Positions 1 to 12,222 are shown, counted from the first letter of the stretch. The stretch: 64,000 nt of DNA from Chinchilla lanigera (GCF_000276665.1 NW_004955464.1:11819290-11883289); one strand, 5' to 3'. Notes: generated from the sequence alone by a model not told the origin. Translations and numbers: made by a program.

Positions 1-74
1 GACAACCTACCTGTAGGGTGAAACGCTGATGGTGAGCTTCCCAACTATCCCAGCCCGGGGTACTAGTTATCCAC

Positions 75-480
75 CTTTGCATAACAAACTACACCTAGAC
101 TTAATGGTCTACCACAAACATTTATTCTGTCGCAATTTCTGAGGGCCAGAAATCCAAGAGCAGCTTAGCTGGGCATTTGGGCTCAGGGTCTCTCCCAGGC
201 CGCAGTCAGGCTGCTGGCCGGGGCTGTATCCTCTCAAGTGTTGGCTGGGGCCGGAGAGTCCCCTCCTGGGATGCTCACTGGCAGGGGCAGCACTTGATGC
301 TGGCTGTCAGTGAAGGCTCCTTAGTTCCTTTTCCTGTGTTCTCGTCAATCCGGACTTGTTTCTCGGTGTGCATGCTGCCAGGGGTTGAACCTGAGGCCTC
401 ACCCATTTGAGGCAAGCATGCTACCACTGAGCTGCATCCCCCAAATCTGGACTTCTTCACATGGTAGCTGGGTTCTGAGA
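75..480. repeat. Ancient interspersed repeat, split by an ID-like SINE
   Basis: The text (CATAACAAACTACACC, ACAAACATTTATTC, GCTGGCCGGGGCTG) resembles a widespread old mammalian repeat whose family name I cannot assign. A SINE interrupts it near 350-445. Confidence 0.45.
362..446 (-). mobile_element. Old ID-like SINE
   Basis: Reads GGGGTTGAACC, GCAAGCATGCTACCACTGAG. Flanks AATCCGGACTT and AATCTGGACTT are a one-mismatch target duplication. Confidence 0.6.
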
Positions 481-533
481 CAGAACAAAGAGAAGGAAGC
501 GATTTATAATCTATTCTCAAAAGCACTGTCTTG

Positions 534-686
534 TCCAGGTATGGTGGCATGCTTCTGTAATCCCAGTACCCAGGAGGCCGAGGCAGGAGGATCACTGTGA
601 GTTTGAGGCCAGCCTGGGCTACAAAGTGAGTTTAAAGCCAGCCTGAACTACATAGTGAGGCCCTGTCTCAAAAAAAAAAAAAAAAG
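534..686 (+). mobile_element. B1 SINE
   Basis: Full B1 with duplicated middle (two GAGTTT...CAGCCTG units) and a 16-A tail. Confidence 0.85.
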
Positions 687-695
687 TAATATCCT

Positions 696-840
696 GCTAG
701 ATGTGGTGGCATACACCTGTAATACAAGCACTTAGGAAGCTGAGGCAGGAGGATCACTACAAATTCGAAGTCAATCTAGGCTATATAGTGAGTTCCAGGC
801 TGGCCTGGAATACATACTGAGATTCTGTCTTAAAAAAAAA
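696..840 (+). mobile_element. B1 SINE, diverged
   Basis: Directly follows the previous B1 in the same orientation; GATGTGGTGGCATACACC to an A9 tail. Confidence 0.8.
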
Positions 841-1045
841 GTGGTATCTCGTCACTTCTGCCATATTCTATTCATCATAAGCTGATCACTAAGACCAGCA
901 CACCTTCAAGAAGAGAATTAAGCTCCACCTCTCAAATGAAGATGCACCAGAGAATTTGTGGACAGATTTTTTTTTTAAACCACTGCAAGGAGGCAAGGGT
1001 ACACTTTCAGTCTGCCATGTTTCTACCAGATATGTATTTCTCTGT

Positions 1046-1201
1046 CTTTTTTTTTCTTTTTGAGAGAAGGTATCGCTATGTAGTTCAGGGGCTGGCCTTG
1101 AATTCACTTTGTAGCCCGGACTGGCCTTGAACTCTCATCAATCCTCCTGCCTCAGCTTCCCGAGTGCTGGGATTACAGGCATGCACTACCACATTTGGCC
1201 A
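1046..1201 (-). mobile_element. B1 SINE
   Basis: T-rich start, then GTAGCCCGGACTGGCC and GTGCTGGGATTACAGGCATG. Confidence 0.85.
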
Positions 1202-1339
1202 GATAAGTACCACTTGATGGCCTCAAGCCCAGGAGAACCATTGACTGCCCTGTGGTGGAAGGGCATGGGCAGGTGACAGTGGGAACTCAGGAGTTACCCT
1301 CACTTAGGACCCCTGTGCAGCAGTCTAGCACGTATGGTA

Positions 1340-1570
1340 GTCAGTGCAAGGACACCGGAACCAGATGGCCTGGGTTCAAACCCCAGCTGTGCTACTTACC
1401 AGCTATGATCTTGGGCAAGTCACTTGACCTCTGTGCCTCAGTATTGTTACAGGTTAAATGGGGAAATAATCAAGTAATCCTACTTGCTACCTAGGTTTGT
1501 TATAGGGATGAAATGAGTTAAAATTCAGCATAGTGTCCAGTATGTGGGAAAATGCCACAAAAGTATCAGT
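1340..1570 (+). repeat. MIR SINE
   Basis: CCTGGGTTCAAACCCCAGC, GGGCAAGTCACTTGACCTC and TAAATGGGGAAATAA are MIR core landmarks. Confidence 0.8.
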
Positions 1571-4277
1571 TAATGGCTATCGGTTTTTACTCTCATTGGC
1601 AGCCCTGCCTGTGGACACTTTCTCAACAAGGGATTGCTGGAGCACTGCGCTGTGCCTCTTGCTAATCTCATGTATGTACCACCACCACCCTGCCAATGAC
1701 TGACCCTGGGCCCCTCCCCAGGACCGGCCCCAGGGGTGACCCAGCTGGGGACTGATTCCAGGGACTGGGCTCCATGAGCTCCATTTGACCCTGCCAGCCC
1801 AGCACCGCCTTTTGTGGCCTCTCTGGGAATGTTGTACAATATGTTGGCCACAAACATTTTATGAGCAAGAGGAGAGGAAGAAATTTCCCTCTATCGACCA
1901 CGGTCAGGCCTGCTCCCTCCCCCTCCTAAGTCTCCTTGGCAATGGAAAGGCCAAGGCTAAGACTTAACTCTCTGCAGAGCGCCTGACCCAGCAGTTCAGT
2001 CTCAGGACCCCTTCCCCTGGCCTCCCCAGGGCTCCGTCCCAAACAGCTGCCCACCCTCACCCACTCCTGGCATGGCCTGGCTGACCTGGGCTTAAGGAGA
2101 GCGAGGTAGTTGTGACAGACACTCTTTAGAAGCTCACCTTGTCTAAGAGCCCCAAGACATTGCACCCAAACATCAGTAAGAAAGAAAAATAAAAGGTCTC
2201 AGTAGGAAATTTTTCATAAAGCTGTATCGCTTCAGTTTGAAGCTCTCTCTTCTATATTCCAGGATTATGTCTTTTCTATTTTTTTCATGCCAAAATATCT
2301 CTTCCTTTATGAAATGATCTGACAGTAGTTGGTAGTGTTCCCTCTATGCTCTTTGATAGCAGAATTAATATCTGGCGATTTTATGCTGGAACTCACATTT
2401 AAGACATCTTTTGGCTGGCCTGTGAAATCCGAACATACGAAATGCCACTCTCCTGTAAGCAAGGGGCTCAATGTTACCCCGCCCCACCCGGAACCCCTGC
2501 TGACCTCACACACCTGGTGCAAAGGGCACCTCCCCACCTTGCTGGCTTAGCTGTGCAAGCAACCTCATAGGACTCAGGACAAGGGCCCTCCTCTTCGCAG
2601 ACCCAGCCTGCTCTCCTGGTCCGTGACCAGTGCTCTTTCTCCATCTGCGGTCTAGACCTCTCCCACCTCTACGCTGCCCTCTTGCTGCCCCATCCGCCTC
2701 CACCCTGAGGTGACTGCAGGTGGGTGCCCATACGTGGGGCAGGCAGGCCGGCCTGTGACTCCTCACCAGGGACTTCAGGGACCATAGTGTCTGAGCCAGG
2801 GGGGGGGTTGGGAGAGGTCTTCTGCCCTTGCCCTGGGATGCTTTGGGATGCACCAGGGAGGGAGAGAAGGATTTGTCTCTGGGGCTCGGCCTGTGCTCGG
2901 TTCCTGGGACCCCCCCTCCCTGCCCCCAAGGCTTGGCTGAAGCACAAGGGGCCCCTTTGTGGGGCCTAATCTCAAAGCACTGCGGCTTTAGCGACCTTCA
3001 GGGATGAAAGCGCCAGGAGCTGGCGGCCGGGAGGTGGTGTGGGGGCAGCCCTGCTAATCCCTGGCTTTCGCCAAACAAAGCTGCCAGGAGGGGCTGGCTC
3101 CTGGGAGATGATCCAGGGAACCAGTTCCCTGAGCCTAACCCGCTCTGACAGCCCAACAAGGAGAGGCCCGCTGCCCACCCCCGTGGCCCAGTGTGGCCAC
3201 AGGGGCAAAGGGAGGCCTGGGCTGGGACGGTCCACTCCCGCCTGCTCGCTGACAGAGCCTGCTCTGAGTGGGAGGACTTGTTTCCCTACCTCCTCTCTCC
3301 ACGGTCAGCTCCACCAGCCTGCTACTTCCTCAGCCCCCCAAACCTCAACCTCTTCTCAGGTGCTGATCCCCTCTCTTCCAACACCTCGGTTCTTAACTCC
3401 TGGCCCCTAAGTTCCCCTAAATCCTAAATCCTCAGCTCCCTAATTGTCATCCCATTCCTCAGTAACCCAGACTTCAACCTTTGGCCTCCACGCCTCACTT
3501 TTCCCCGCTTCCCCACTTCAGACTCCCCAGCCCTCCCACCCTGATCTCCATCGCCTGATCTTCAGCCCCCAGCTCTTAACTCCACCTCACCCTCCCCAGC
3601 TTTCATGCCCCAGGTCCGTGTCCGGCTTCAGAGGACAGCAGCACCTGCCCGCCCCGCCCTTGTCCTCCTGCACTGGCCTGGTGGCCTGGTCTTTCCAGAG
3701 GGTCCCCCTAGTCCTCCCTGCCCCTCCCCTGTCAGTCTGACCAGGCATCCCTTGGACCCAGCGTGCCCAGCCTTGTGCTCAGCCTGGCCCGAGGAGGGAC
3801 GTGGCTGACCGGACATTGACTAAATCCAGGCCTTCGCCAGACACTGCCTCCATCAAGACCCCTCTGGAATCCGGATGCACCATTCCAGCCTTACAAATGG
3901 ACAGCACCATGGCCAGAGGCAGCGGCAGGGTCTCCCTAGTCAGCGGTCTGAGAATGGCAGCCCACTTGCGGGGCCAGCTTCCATGTGTCCACAGTGTGGT
4001 GGTCATCACGTTTGCCTCACACAGGGCCGGCTTCCTGGGGACAGCGCCAAGAGGGCTGGGCTCTCTGCAACCCCACCTCCCCTCCCAGTGACTCAGAATG
4101 CAGAAATCAGGCTCAAAGAGGTGTCACCCGGGCCAGCAGAGGCTACTGAGGGGTCAGGATGGCTTCAGGGCCCACAGAGAAGAGGGTGGACAGGGGCAAG
4201 AGGGCTGGATTCCCAGGAGAATGGAGGGGGCCAGGCCAGCCCAGAGCATTTTCCCACCATCGCCTCTGCCGTCTCCA
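1571..4277. other. Unique GC-rich intergenic DNA
   Basis: No gene, SINE or RNA recognised. The 3300-3800 part is pyrimidine-rich on the plus strand. One TAATCC occurs near 3055. Confidence 0.5.
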
Positions 4278-4305
4278 CTCTGCTAATCTGATTAGGATAT
4301 TTACC
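4278..4305. promoter_or_regulatory. Perfect K50 homeodomain palindrome
   Basis: TAATCTGATTA at 4284-4294 is the P3 dimer site of K50 paired-class homeodomains (OTX, GSC, PITX, DMBX type). It is not in a recognised repeat. Confidence 0.4.
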
Positions 4306-4806
4306 AACCTCCCATGGCCTGCCCAGAGTGGAGTGGGGGCACGTTAGGCTAAGGGTCTCGGCTCCAGTTCCCAGAGCACTGCGGGGCACGGAAAGGTGCC
4401 GATGTGCCCTGAAATGACTGCCCCAGGCCGCTCCCTCTGCCCCCAGTCATACGGCTGTGGAGAGCTCCCCCCATCAAGTCTCACCTGCTCCAGTCTGGCC
4501 CCGCCCTGTCCTGGTGCCCGGGTCCTCCTCAAGCCCTCATGGTGTCACAGCACAGAGCCAGAGAAGTAACCACATGACTCAGATCCGAGGCCATGCCTTT
4601 CTTCCTGAGAACGGAGCTTTAACCGTGAACTTTCTGGTACTGAAAACAAAGGGAGTGGTGGTGCTGGCCCCGGGGCTGCTCCGTCTGGTTGGAGTCCATG
4701 TGACACGGAGTTGCTTTGACCTGACCCCCAGACTCAGCCACTTCTGGAAGTAGGGGGTAAGGGGACACTGCAGAGCCACTCAGGATTCATGGTGAGAACA
4801 GAGCAA

Positions 4807-4884
4807 CTCTCTCTCTGTCTCTCTCTGTCTCTGTCTCTGTCTCTCTGTCTCTCTGTCTATCTGTGTCTGTCTGCCTCTCTCTCC
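4807..4884 (+). repeat. (TCTG/TC)n microsatellite
   Basis: Imperfect CTCTCTGTCTCTG array. Confidence 0.9.
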
Positions 4885-5406
4885 GCACACACATGCACTC
4901 TATCTATGAAGGCACCCACTGTCAGAGAAGGCCCGCCGTCGCCAGCCCTACCCTGTCTTCCGTGTCACTGTACACCCGGCAGGAACTCTGCAGGGGACAC
5001 GTTGGGCATGGCTGGCCTTTGACGGCTCTCTCCTCAAGCTGGTGTGGGTGATGAGGAGACTCTTCTTCCTCATCTCCACTTCCTCATCTCCAGCTTCCCC
5101 GAGGGCTAGGGACAGTGGAGATGACCCCCTCTGGGGGAACCATAGCACCGCTGCCTACTACCTCCTTCAAGGGCATGAAGCACCAGGTTATGTTTGCAAG
5201 CTTTCAGATAAAGAAGTAGTTTAGGGGAATGGATAAGAGTTTCTTTTAGAAGCTAACAATCTCAGCCAACATCAGACTATGAAAAAGCTCACCCCTAGCG
5301 AAGGACCCCTGGGGTTCTCGTACACAACATACTCAGCATTTACCCCTTTGGGTAATTCCAGCTATGGAGTTTGAGGCTGGAGATAAACCAGACGTCACCA
5401 AGGATT

Positions 5407-5424
5407 GGGCGCCCCCTGCTGTCA
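5407..5424 (-). promoter_or_regulatory. CTCF-like site
   Basis: The minus strand reads GACAGCAGGGGGCGCC, a close match to the CTCF core. Confidence 0.4.
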
Positions 5425-5463
5425 AACTTTTAGAACTGCACTGTCCCCAGGGTCTCCTAGCCA

Positions 5464-5465
<2 letters not shown>

Positions 5466-5494
<29 letters not shown>

Positions 5495-5598
5495 GGCAGT
5501 GTCTCATTATGTACTGTAGGCTGGCCTTGAACTGGCTTATGTATCCCAGGCTGACCTCCAACTCACAGCCACCCTCCTACCTCAGCCTCCCTAGGCAG
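5466..5598 (-). mobile_element. B1 SINE, 5' truncated, long T tract
   Basis: A run of about 27 T, then GTGTCTCATTATG, GGCTGGCCTTGAACTGGC and CCTACCTCAGCCTCCC. Confidence 0.8.
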
Positions 5599-6723
5599 GA
5601 TTTTTATAACTCCAAATACATCGGCCCCTCCTCTCATCTCCAGGTGCCCTTAGTTGGATCAAAAGCCCTTCCTACCCTGGTGCCCCGATTGTCTACAAGC
5701 AGCTAACTGGAAAAGAAGATGGCCAGGCTGAGATGGGTGAGTTGTCGGGAAGATGGAATTTCACACCTAAATCCTCCCTTTCAGCTCCTAAGGGGAGAGG
5801 GGAAGAAGAGACCAACAGGAAAGGGCGGGGACTGGGGACATAAGACTGGGCTGATGTGGCCCAGATACGGAAGAGGGAGGAGGAGTGGATCGGGATCTAC
5901 TGGAGTGAGACAGGACAGATCAAACGGGCACAGGTGAGAGGACGGTGAGGGGGCGCACAGGACAGATGAGGTGGACTCAGAGATGCAGGAGAGGAAAGGC
6001 GGCGTGAAGGAGGGTGAGGGGGCCAGGGAACAGCGCAAGGGAGCGTGGGAGGTGCAGAGTAGACAGAGGCCGCCAAGGGACCCATGAGCAGGAGCTGCTG
6101 CTCCCAGCCGCCTGCCACCTGCTGGCCCACGGTCAGCCCTGCCCCACAGGCTGCATGTCCAGCCCTGAGGACCGCCAGCCCCGTGACTGATGGCCTGGCC
6201 CCTGCTGGGAGTACTGAGGGCAGCCGCTCAGCAGAGGCCACCAGCCCTCTATCCTGGCAGCCTTGGGACTGTGGGGCATGGTGGAGGCAGTGGGCAGAAC
6301 AAATGGAGTCCAGGGCTGTAGCTGGAGGCCTAGACCTGAGGGAAGCCCTAAGCTAGGCCGCAGCTCCTCTCCCTCCCGTTCCTGCCTCACCAGGACTCCT
6401 AGCTCTGGCAGGCCCAGCCCCCTGTCCTGGTGCAAGGCTCAGGAGCCAGCACTGTCCAACTGACCCAGACAACCAGGCTTCTCACCTGAGGCACCCTTCA
6501 AGACGGAACGGAGCCCTTCCATCCAGCTTGGTGCACCTCAGTCCTGGCACACATGGCCGAGCCCAAGTTCATCATCTACTCTTTGTCTCCGTCTCCTGCA
6601 TCCCCTTGATGCTTGGGGGGGGGGTTCATTCGACGATATCTGTCCAGCCCTCTGAGGGGCTCCATCACCCCCTTTGCTCAACAAAGGGGCGGTGCAAAGC
6701 CCTTAGGGAGGGGGCGGTGCAAG

Positions 6724-6739
6724 GACAGCAGAGGGCAGT
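6724..6739 (+). promoter_or_regulatory. CTCF-like site
   Basis: GACAGCAGAGGGCAGT on the plus strand resembles the CTCF core; weaker than the site at 5407. Confidence 0.3.
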
Positions 6740-6878
6740 GAGGGGTGTGATCTCCCTGTGGTCACACCGCAGGCCAGCTGGTTGGAACCTGCATGTCCTG
6801 CACTTGCGGAGGGAAGCCCACACTGTCCACCTCCCTGTCATCCCCAGCCTCCCACCTTTCCCGCGTGGGAGTATGTAC

Positions 6879-6913
6879 GCACACACACACACACACACAT
6901 ACACACACACACT
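6879..6913 (+). repeat. (CA)n microsatellite
   Basis: Two CA arrays separated by one T substitution. Confidence 0.9.
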
Positions 6914-7137
6914 ACATATAGGACAGAAGATCTGCGGCCAGGAGCAACACCAAAGACCAGGGAAGCTGAACTTCTGTCTCTGAACCCTGAAGGTGTCTTT
7001 TTTGTGGGTGAGGGACCTTAATGGGGCTCAGGAGCCCGGTACCAAGAAAAGCCAACCAGGGCTTCCAGTGAGGAAGTGTTAGCAATGAGGCAGGTGGCGC
7101 TGAGCTCCACATGCCCACAAGTCTTCAAGAAGAGGCT

Positions 7138-7248
7138 AAGAGGCCGGTGCGGTGCTGTGGGATGCCAGAGGATGGCTGTGAGCTCAAGGCCAGCCCAGGC
7201 TACACAGTGAACTCAAGGCTTTCCTGCACTGCATGTGAGACCCTAGCC
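7138..7248 (+). mobile_element. B1 SINE, highly diverged
   Basis: CTGTGAGCTCAAGGCCAGCC and GTGAGACCCT remain; the body is decayed. Confidence 0.55.
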
Positions 7249-7539
7249 TTGAGGCTCCTTCCAGACCGGTGCCCCGGGCAATCCAAAGCAAACCAGGAAA
7301 AATCATCCCTCACAGAGAACCCCGCCCTCCTCCTCTCCTTCTTAGACACATGGTCAGAAGGATGTGTCTGAGTGTCCTCCTTGCTCCCAAGGGAGTAGAG
7401 TGTCTGGATTTTGGAGATGGCCCAGCCCAGCTGCACCCCACAGGCACCCCCTCCCAGGGTCCTTCCTATGCCTGATAGAGTGAGGATGGGGTGCCAAGGG
7501 GCCAGGAAGCAGGCTCATCAGCAGCTGCAGAGCTGCTAA

Positions 7540-7760
7540 TAGACCGTCCTCGGCCACATCCTATTACTGCGCATCTTCTCCCCAGCCCCCCAGCCTGGCT
7601 GGCCTGCGCCTCTCCACGGCCCGGGGGGACCAGGCATCAGATTGGAGTCAAGATTCCGAGAGTGTCATTTGCTGCCGATGATAGTGCTGATAATAGCGAC
7701 GGGCTAGCAGGCAGGGAACAGCAGCACGGAGGCAGATTCTCTATTAAGGCAGCAGCAAGC
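7540..7760. promoter_or_regulatory. Candidate conserved noncoding element
   Basis: Unique DNA with GCTAATAGACC, CAGATTGGAGTC, GATGATAGTGCTGATAAT and CTATTAAGG strings in otherwise GC-rich sequence. The call rests on composition only. Confidence 0.25.
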
Positions 7761-8088
7761 AAGAGGCAGGCCAGAGCCAGCACTGGACAGGAAGCTAGGG
7801 GGCTAGGTAGTTACGCGGTCAGAGGACCCCAGAGCCAGGAAGCAGGTGAAGGAAAAATGCAAAGCTCAGGCGAAGCCTCCACACAGTGCCCCTGAGATCT
7901 GACTGTCGCCCTCCCACTTCACTGCCTTCCCCGAAGCCCCCAGCTGCTGGACCAGAAGCAACGTCCCTGCTGTCCCCTTGGCTTTCAGAGAATACAGAAG
8001 ACCAGGAATCCTCACCCGCTGCTGCATGAAACCTGGTGGGGCCTCCTTTCAGCAGCCACATAGCCCTGCTGGGAGCTTGGCCAGTGGA

Positions 8089-8237
8089 TTTTTTTTGTTT
8101 GTGTTTTTGGGACAAGGTTTCACTACGTAGTTGCCCTTGAACTTGCTATGTAGCCCAGGCTTGCCTTGAACTCATGGTCCTCTTGCCTCAGCGGCCTGAG
8201 GGCTGGAATTACAGGTATGTGCCACTGCCCTGGGCTT
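8089..8237 (-). mobile_element. B1 SINE
   Basis: GGGACAAGGTTTCACTACG, GTAGCCCAGGCTTGCC, GCTGGAATTACAGGTATG. Confidence 0.85.
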
Positions 8238-8317
8238 AATGGATGTTCTTATCACAGGCCTTCACTGCCCCTGCGTGCCTGGATGCCTGCATGTCCTCCA
8301 TGGCCACTGTCACCATT

Positions 8318-8515
8318 TGACAAGTGGTTAAGAACACAGGCTCCTCCGGAGCTCTTCCGGTCCCAGCTGTGTGAGTTTCGACATGTAGTTTAACCCCTCT
8401 GAGCTTCAGCTTCATCATCTTTAATGTAGAGATAATATGAGCCACTTTACAGGGTTAGCATGATTAAACAAGTCACGATATAGAAAGTTTAGGGTACAGG
8501 GAACATATCGCTCAA
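8318..8515 (+). repeat. MIR SINE
   Basis: GTGGTTAAGAACACAGGC, then GAGCTTCAGCTTCATCATC and GCTCAATAAAT. Confidence 0.7.
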
Positions 8516-8624
8516 TAAATCTTACTGTTGTTATTATTATTCCTATTCTCGTCACCATCAACTCCATCCTCTCACCCCTTTCGTCATCCTCACCTTCTCT
8601 GCCTTCCTTAGTAGCAATAGCAGC

Positions 8625-8865
8625 TGTCACTTACATAATATTTATTGTATCCTAGGCACTATTTTAGGATGAAATCAAAGATGAACTCATTTAATCCTAA
8701 CAGCTTTGGGAAGTAGGCATTATTATCTTCCTATTACAGATGAGGAAACCAAGACACAGAAAACTTAAATGATTCACCTAAGGTCACATGGCTGGAAAAT
8801 GTCACAACCCAAGGTCAACCCAGGCTATGTTCTTATTACTCGAGTCATATCCTACTACCTTGGAG
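8625..8865 (-). repeat. MIR SINE
   Basis: ATTTAATCCTAACAGC, TTACAGATGAGGAAACC and CTAAGGTCACATGGCTGG are the reversed MIR core. Confidence 0.75.
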
Positions 8866-9594
8866 AGAGCATGCGTGGTCACATTTTGCCTGTCACTGTC
8901 ATTCGTCACCTCCACCGTCAACACCCCAGCTCTGTCCACACCCCGTTAGCACGTTAACAACACAACCCTCCACTGTATGACTATCAACCCCAACTCTGGT
9001 CTCAGCCAACATTTGATCCGCAGCTGTCATCACAGCCTATCTGGAATAGACTCCGGCTTCTGCACCCCCTAAGCCCTGTGCCCTGAGAGGTGTGCATGTT
9101 CTCTATGAACATAGCTAGACCTGGAAATGACAGACAGCGAATTTAAATTGCTACCAAGCTGCTCGGGTGCCAGCTAGAATTTAAAGTTGGCTAGAGCCTG
9201 AAAGGCACGATTTGCAAAGCTGTCTTCTCACTTTCCCAAGCCCCGGTGTGGTTTAAACACCCTTTGAGCATTCTGAGAGGCTCTGGTGTAGAAAGAAACA
9301 TCCTACCTCACAAATAGCTGGGCTGGGACCAGATCCGTCATCACAGACACAAGCTAGCATTTGGTTCCTTAAAAGTCTGTCTTCTCAGAGCCTTGAGAGT
9401 AGAGACACAGCCTTCCCCCACTCCTTGCCTCATTTCTCTATTCAATCCCCTCCCCCTAGCGCCAACGAATAAATGGACAAAGGATCTCTAGTCGGGCCTG
9501 AAAAAGAAGAGACGGGGATCATGCTGTCCACAGTCCTGAGGACTGCAGGGGGGCCCTCTTGTCATTTACAGGTATGAACTCCCACTCATTTTTC
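8866..9594. other. Unique intergenic DNA
   Basis: No gene or repeat family recognised. Confidence 0.45.
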
Positions 9595-10105
9595 AAGAGC
9601 CCCTCCCATCTTGCCACCACGGTTCTCAAAGCCCCTTATCATTACCTATTTACAAGGCCCATCACTGTTCACAGCACCTGTCCCTGCCTGCAGAGCCTGA
9701 AATGATATGCAAATGTCATAGGTGTCTGCAGAGCCAATGACCATCTGCAGAGCACCTCCCATCCCTGATTTCTGAGTCTGCCACTGCCACAAGTCCCATG
9801 ATAATTTGCAGATAATGTTACCACTTCCAGAGCCCAAAACTTTACAGACTGCCCTCGTTTGCAGTGCCAAACCCCACATTTAGATCTCATTATCAACAGG
9901 CATGATGGCACATGTCTATAATCCCAGGGCTGGGCAGGCTGAGGCAGGAGGACTGCCATGAGTTTGAGGCTGTCCTGGGCTACACAGTGAGTTCAGATCA
10001 GCTTGAACCAGAGCGAGACTCTGTCTCAAAAATAAATAAAATAAAATAAAATAAAGACCTCATTATTGCTTATAGATCTTGGCTTCATTTGCAGAGCTAA
10101 GCTCA
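9595..10105. repeat. Degenerate motif-repeat tract split by a B1
   Basis: Variants of TTTGCAGAGCCC / CTGCAGAGCC recur about every 30-45 bp on both sides of the B1, suggesting a decayed minisatellite. Confidence 0.4.
9896..10055 (+). mobile_element. B1 SINE with target duplication
   Basis: AGATCTCATTAT before and AGACCTCATTAT after the element are a 12-bp duplication with one mismatch. The tail is (AAAAT)n. Confidence 0.85.
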
Positions 10106-10309
10106 TGGATGGGTACAAAGAGGGACACAATAGTTTCTTATGACCCCTGCCTTCCAAGACATGGGGATAAAGATGGAAGGAAATGAAACCAGAAGTGAAG
10201 AAAGGAAACGAACACCATGGAAACTGGTGTTCATTCAACAAGACTCCCATGGGCCTGTACCTGTGTTAGGCTCTGTAAACACAAAAAATAGGGAAATGCA
10301 GCAAAAATA

Positions 10310-10500
10310 GCTTTGGAGTTCTTGAGTTAGGATCTACATTAAGTACTTCCCAGTCTTCACCTCATGATATCTTCACTACAGACCAGAGGTAAGGATTGCT
10401 CCTATCCCTGCTTTACAGATGAGGAGGCTGAGAGACAGAGAGATCAAATAATTTAGTATCACAAAATTTGTGACTAGCAAGTCCAGAACTTGAACTTTTT
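10310..10500 (-). repeat. MIR SINE
   Basis: TTTACAGATGAGGAGGCTGAG and flanking text match the reversed MIR. Confidence 0.65.
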
Positions 10501-10519
10501 TTTTTTTTAACTCCCAAAG

Positions 10520-11020
10520 CTGTCCCCGCTGCTGAGCTGGGAGTTGGGGGTAAGGTGGACAAGGACTCAGCGGCAATCACTCGGGAAGAGTCTTGTCCAA
10601 TCCACCCTTGCAAGGTCCACAGCACCTGGAGACTTCAGGGCAGCTCTTACTGGGGGGAAAAGGGGGCCTTCCTAGAATGCTCTCAATGAGAGCTGGGAAG
10701 GAACTCACTAGACACGATCCTGTTCTTGGGTAGGAGCGCACACAGCACATGCCCAGGGTTTGAGCCCATCGGCCTCCCCTTGCCCACCAACGGAATGACT
10801 CAACAGATTGTGTCTTGAGCTCAAAAGGGTTCTGGGCCTGGAATGTGCTAGGCAAGTGCCTTCCCTGGGCTTGATCCCAGCAGTGGTGTCAGGGAGTAGC
10901 GCTCCCTCTAACGCTAGCAGTCCTGAATCACTCTGAAGAGGTGGGCAGTCCTCACAAAACAGCACACTTGCCAGGCAGAGCCACCGGCCAGAGTCTCAGG
11001 CCCCTTTCCTCCAGCCTGGG
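10520..11020. other. Unique intergenic DNA
   Basis: GC-rich; nothing recognised. Confidence 0.4.
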
Positions 11021-11078
11021 CACACACGCGCGTGTGTGCGCACACGCACACACACACACACACATACACACACACACT
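11021..11078 (+). repeat. (CA)n microsatellite
   Basis: CA array with CGCG and TGTGTG interruptions at its start. Confidence 0.9.
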
Positions 11079-11770
11079 GCCATTCAACTCCTCCTTTTCC
11101 CCTGCCAGTTGTGCCCCCCAGGCTAGATGATTGGATGGCTGTCTTGAAAAGGCCCCTGCTGGTTTCCAGCCGTGTCAAGGATACAAAGTCAACAGAAGCT
11201 TGGGGCCTAGCACACAGTAGGCACAATCACTTAGGAAGGTACAGTGGACAGGGACTCCTCTTTGTCTTCCTCTGCTGGTCCCTCTGCTCCCACCCTCAGG
11301 AGCTGTCCAAACTAGAGAAGCGCAGGGACTTTGCCTCTTTCCCTGGGCAGAGAAGGGGGAGCGAGAAGGCAAGCAGGCCCCAGGGCAGACCTGGAGTCCC
11401 ATGCTAATCTGCACCCCCTCGCTCCTGCCCCAGCCTCAGATGGGCCATGGGCCTCTCTCTCCAGGAACGTAATGGCTTCTGGCCCGAAACAACTGAGCCA
11501 CTGAGCCACTTCAGATTCTGCCTCTCCTCTCCACCCCACCCCCAGTTCGTAGACACTTGCGTAAACTGAAGAGGAGGGGAGGGAGAGGGCCAGGCTCCCT
11601 CCCCGCAGGGCAGGCAGCCCCAGCCTGGCTTCCCATCCTCAGAGAAGTCTGAATGGGGAGGAGGAAATTGTGGGAGATCCCAAGGGTTTCTCCCGCTTCA
11701 TCTGTGGGATGGGTGTCAAAATCTCATTGACTGCTGGATTCTTTCTGCACTCGGCCTGTTCTGAACTAAA
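11079..11770. other. Unique intergenic DNA
   Basis: No recognised gene or repeat. Confidence 0.4.
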
Positions 11771-11774
11771 AATA

Positions 11775-12062
11775 ACAGTAATAATAACAGAAGTTCCCGT
11801 AGCTTGAGTTCCTACTGCGTGCTGGCCATGCTGCTACATGATTTACATTTCCTTTATAAAGATCCTAGGAGCCGGGTGTGATGGTGCATGCCTGTTATCC
11901 CAGCAGTCAGGAGGCTGAGACAGGAGGATTGTTGTGAGTTCAAGGCCAGCCTGGGCTACAAAGTGAGCTCAAGGCCAGCCTGAGCTGCATAGTGAGACCC
12001 TGTCTCAAAAAGACAAAAAAAAAAAAAAAAAAAAAAATCCTAGGAGGGAGATATTATTTTAT
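11775..12062 (-). repeat. MIR fragment split by a B1
   Basis: TTCCTACTGCGTGCTGGCC lies before the B1, and CCTAGGAGGGAGATATTATTT after it, continuing the MIR. TCCTAGGAG flanks the B1 on both sides. Confidence 0.6.
11872..12038 (+). mobile_element. B1 SINE inserted in MIR
   Basis: Complete B1 with two CAAGGCCAGCCTG units and a long A tail; target duplication TCCTAGGAG. Confidence 0.85.
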
Positions 12063-12067
12063 CCCTA

Positions 12068-12222
12068 TTTTGTTTTGTTTTGAGGCAAGGTCTGTCTAGG
12101 CAGTTCAGGCTGCCCTTGAACTCACTATATAGCCCAGGCTGGCTTCCAAGTCGAAGCCATCCTCCTGCTTCTGCCTCCTGAATGCTGGAATTACAGGTCT
12201 GAACCACCACACCCAGGTTATC
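12068..12222 (-). mobile_element. B1 SINE
   Basis: GAGGCAAGGTCTGTCTAGG to GGAATTACAGGTCTGAACC. Confidence 0.85.

Larger units (their letters stand above)
5600..7130. other. Unique intergenic DNA
   Basis: GA-rich at 5790-6060. No coding signature. Contains the CA repeat at 6879 and a weak CTCF-like site. Confidence 0.45.

Noticed and set aside
9595..10105. CRISPR-like spaced repeats
   Set aside because: Irregular spacing, degenerate units and a mammalian context.
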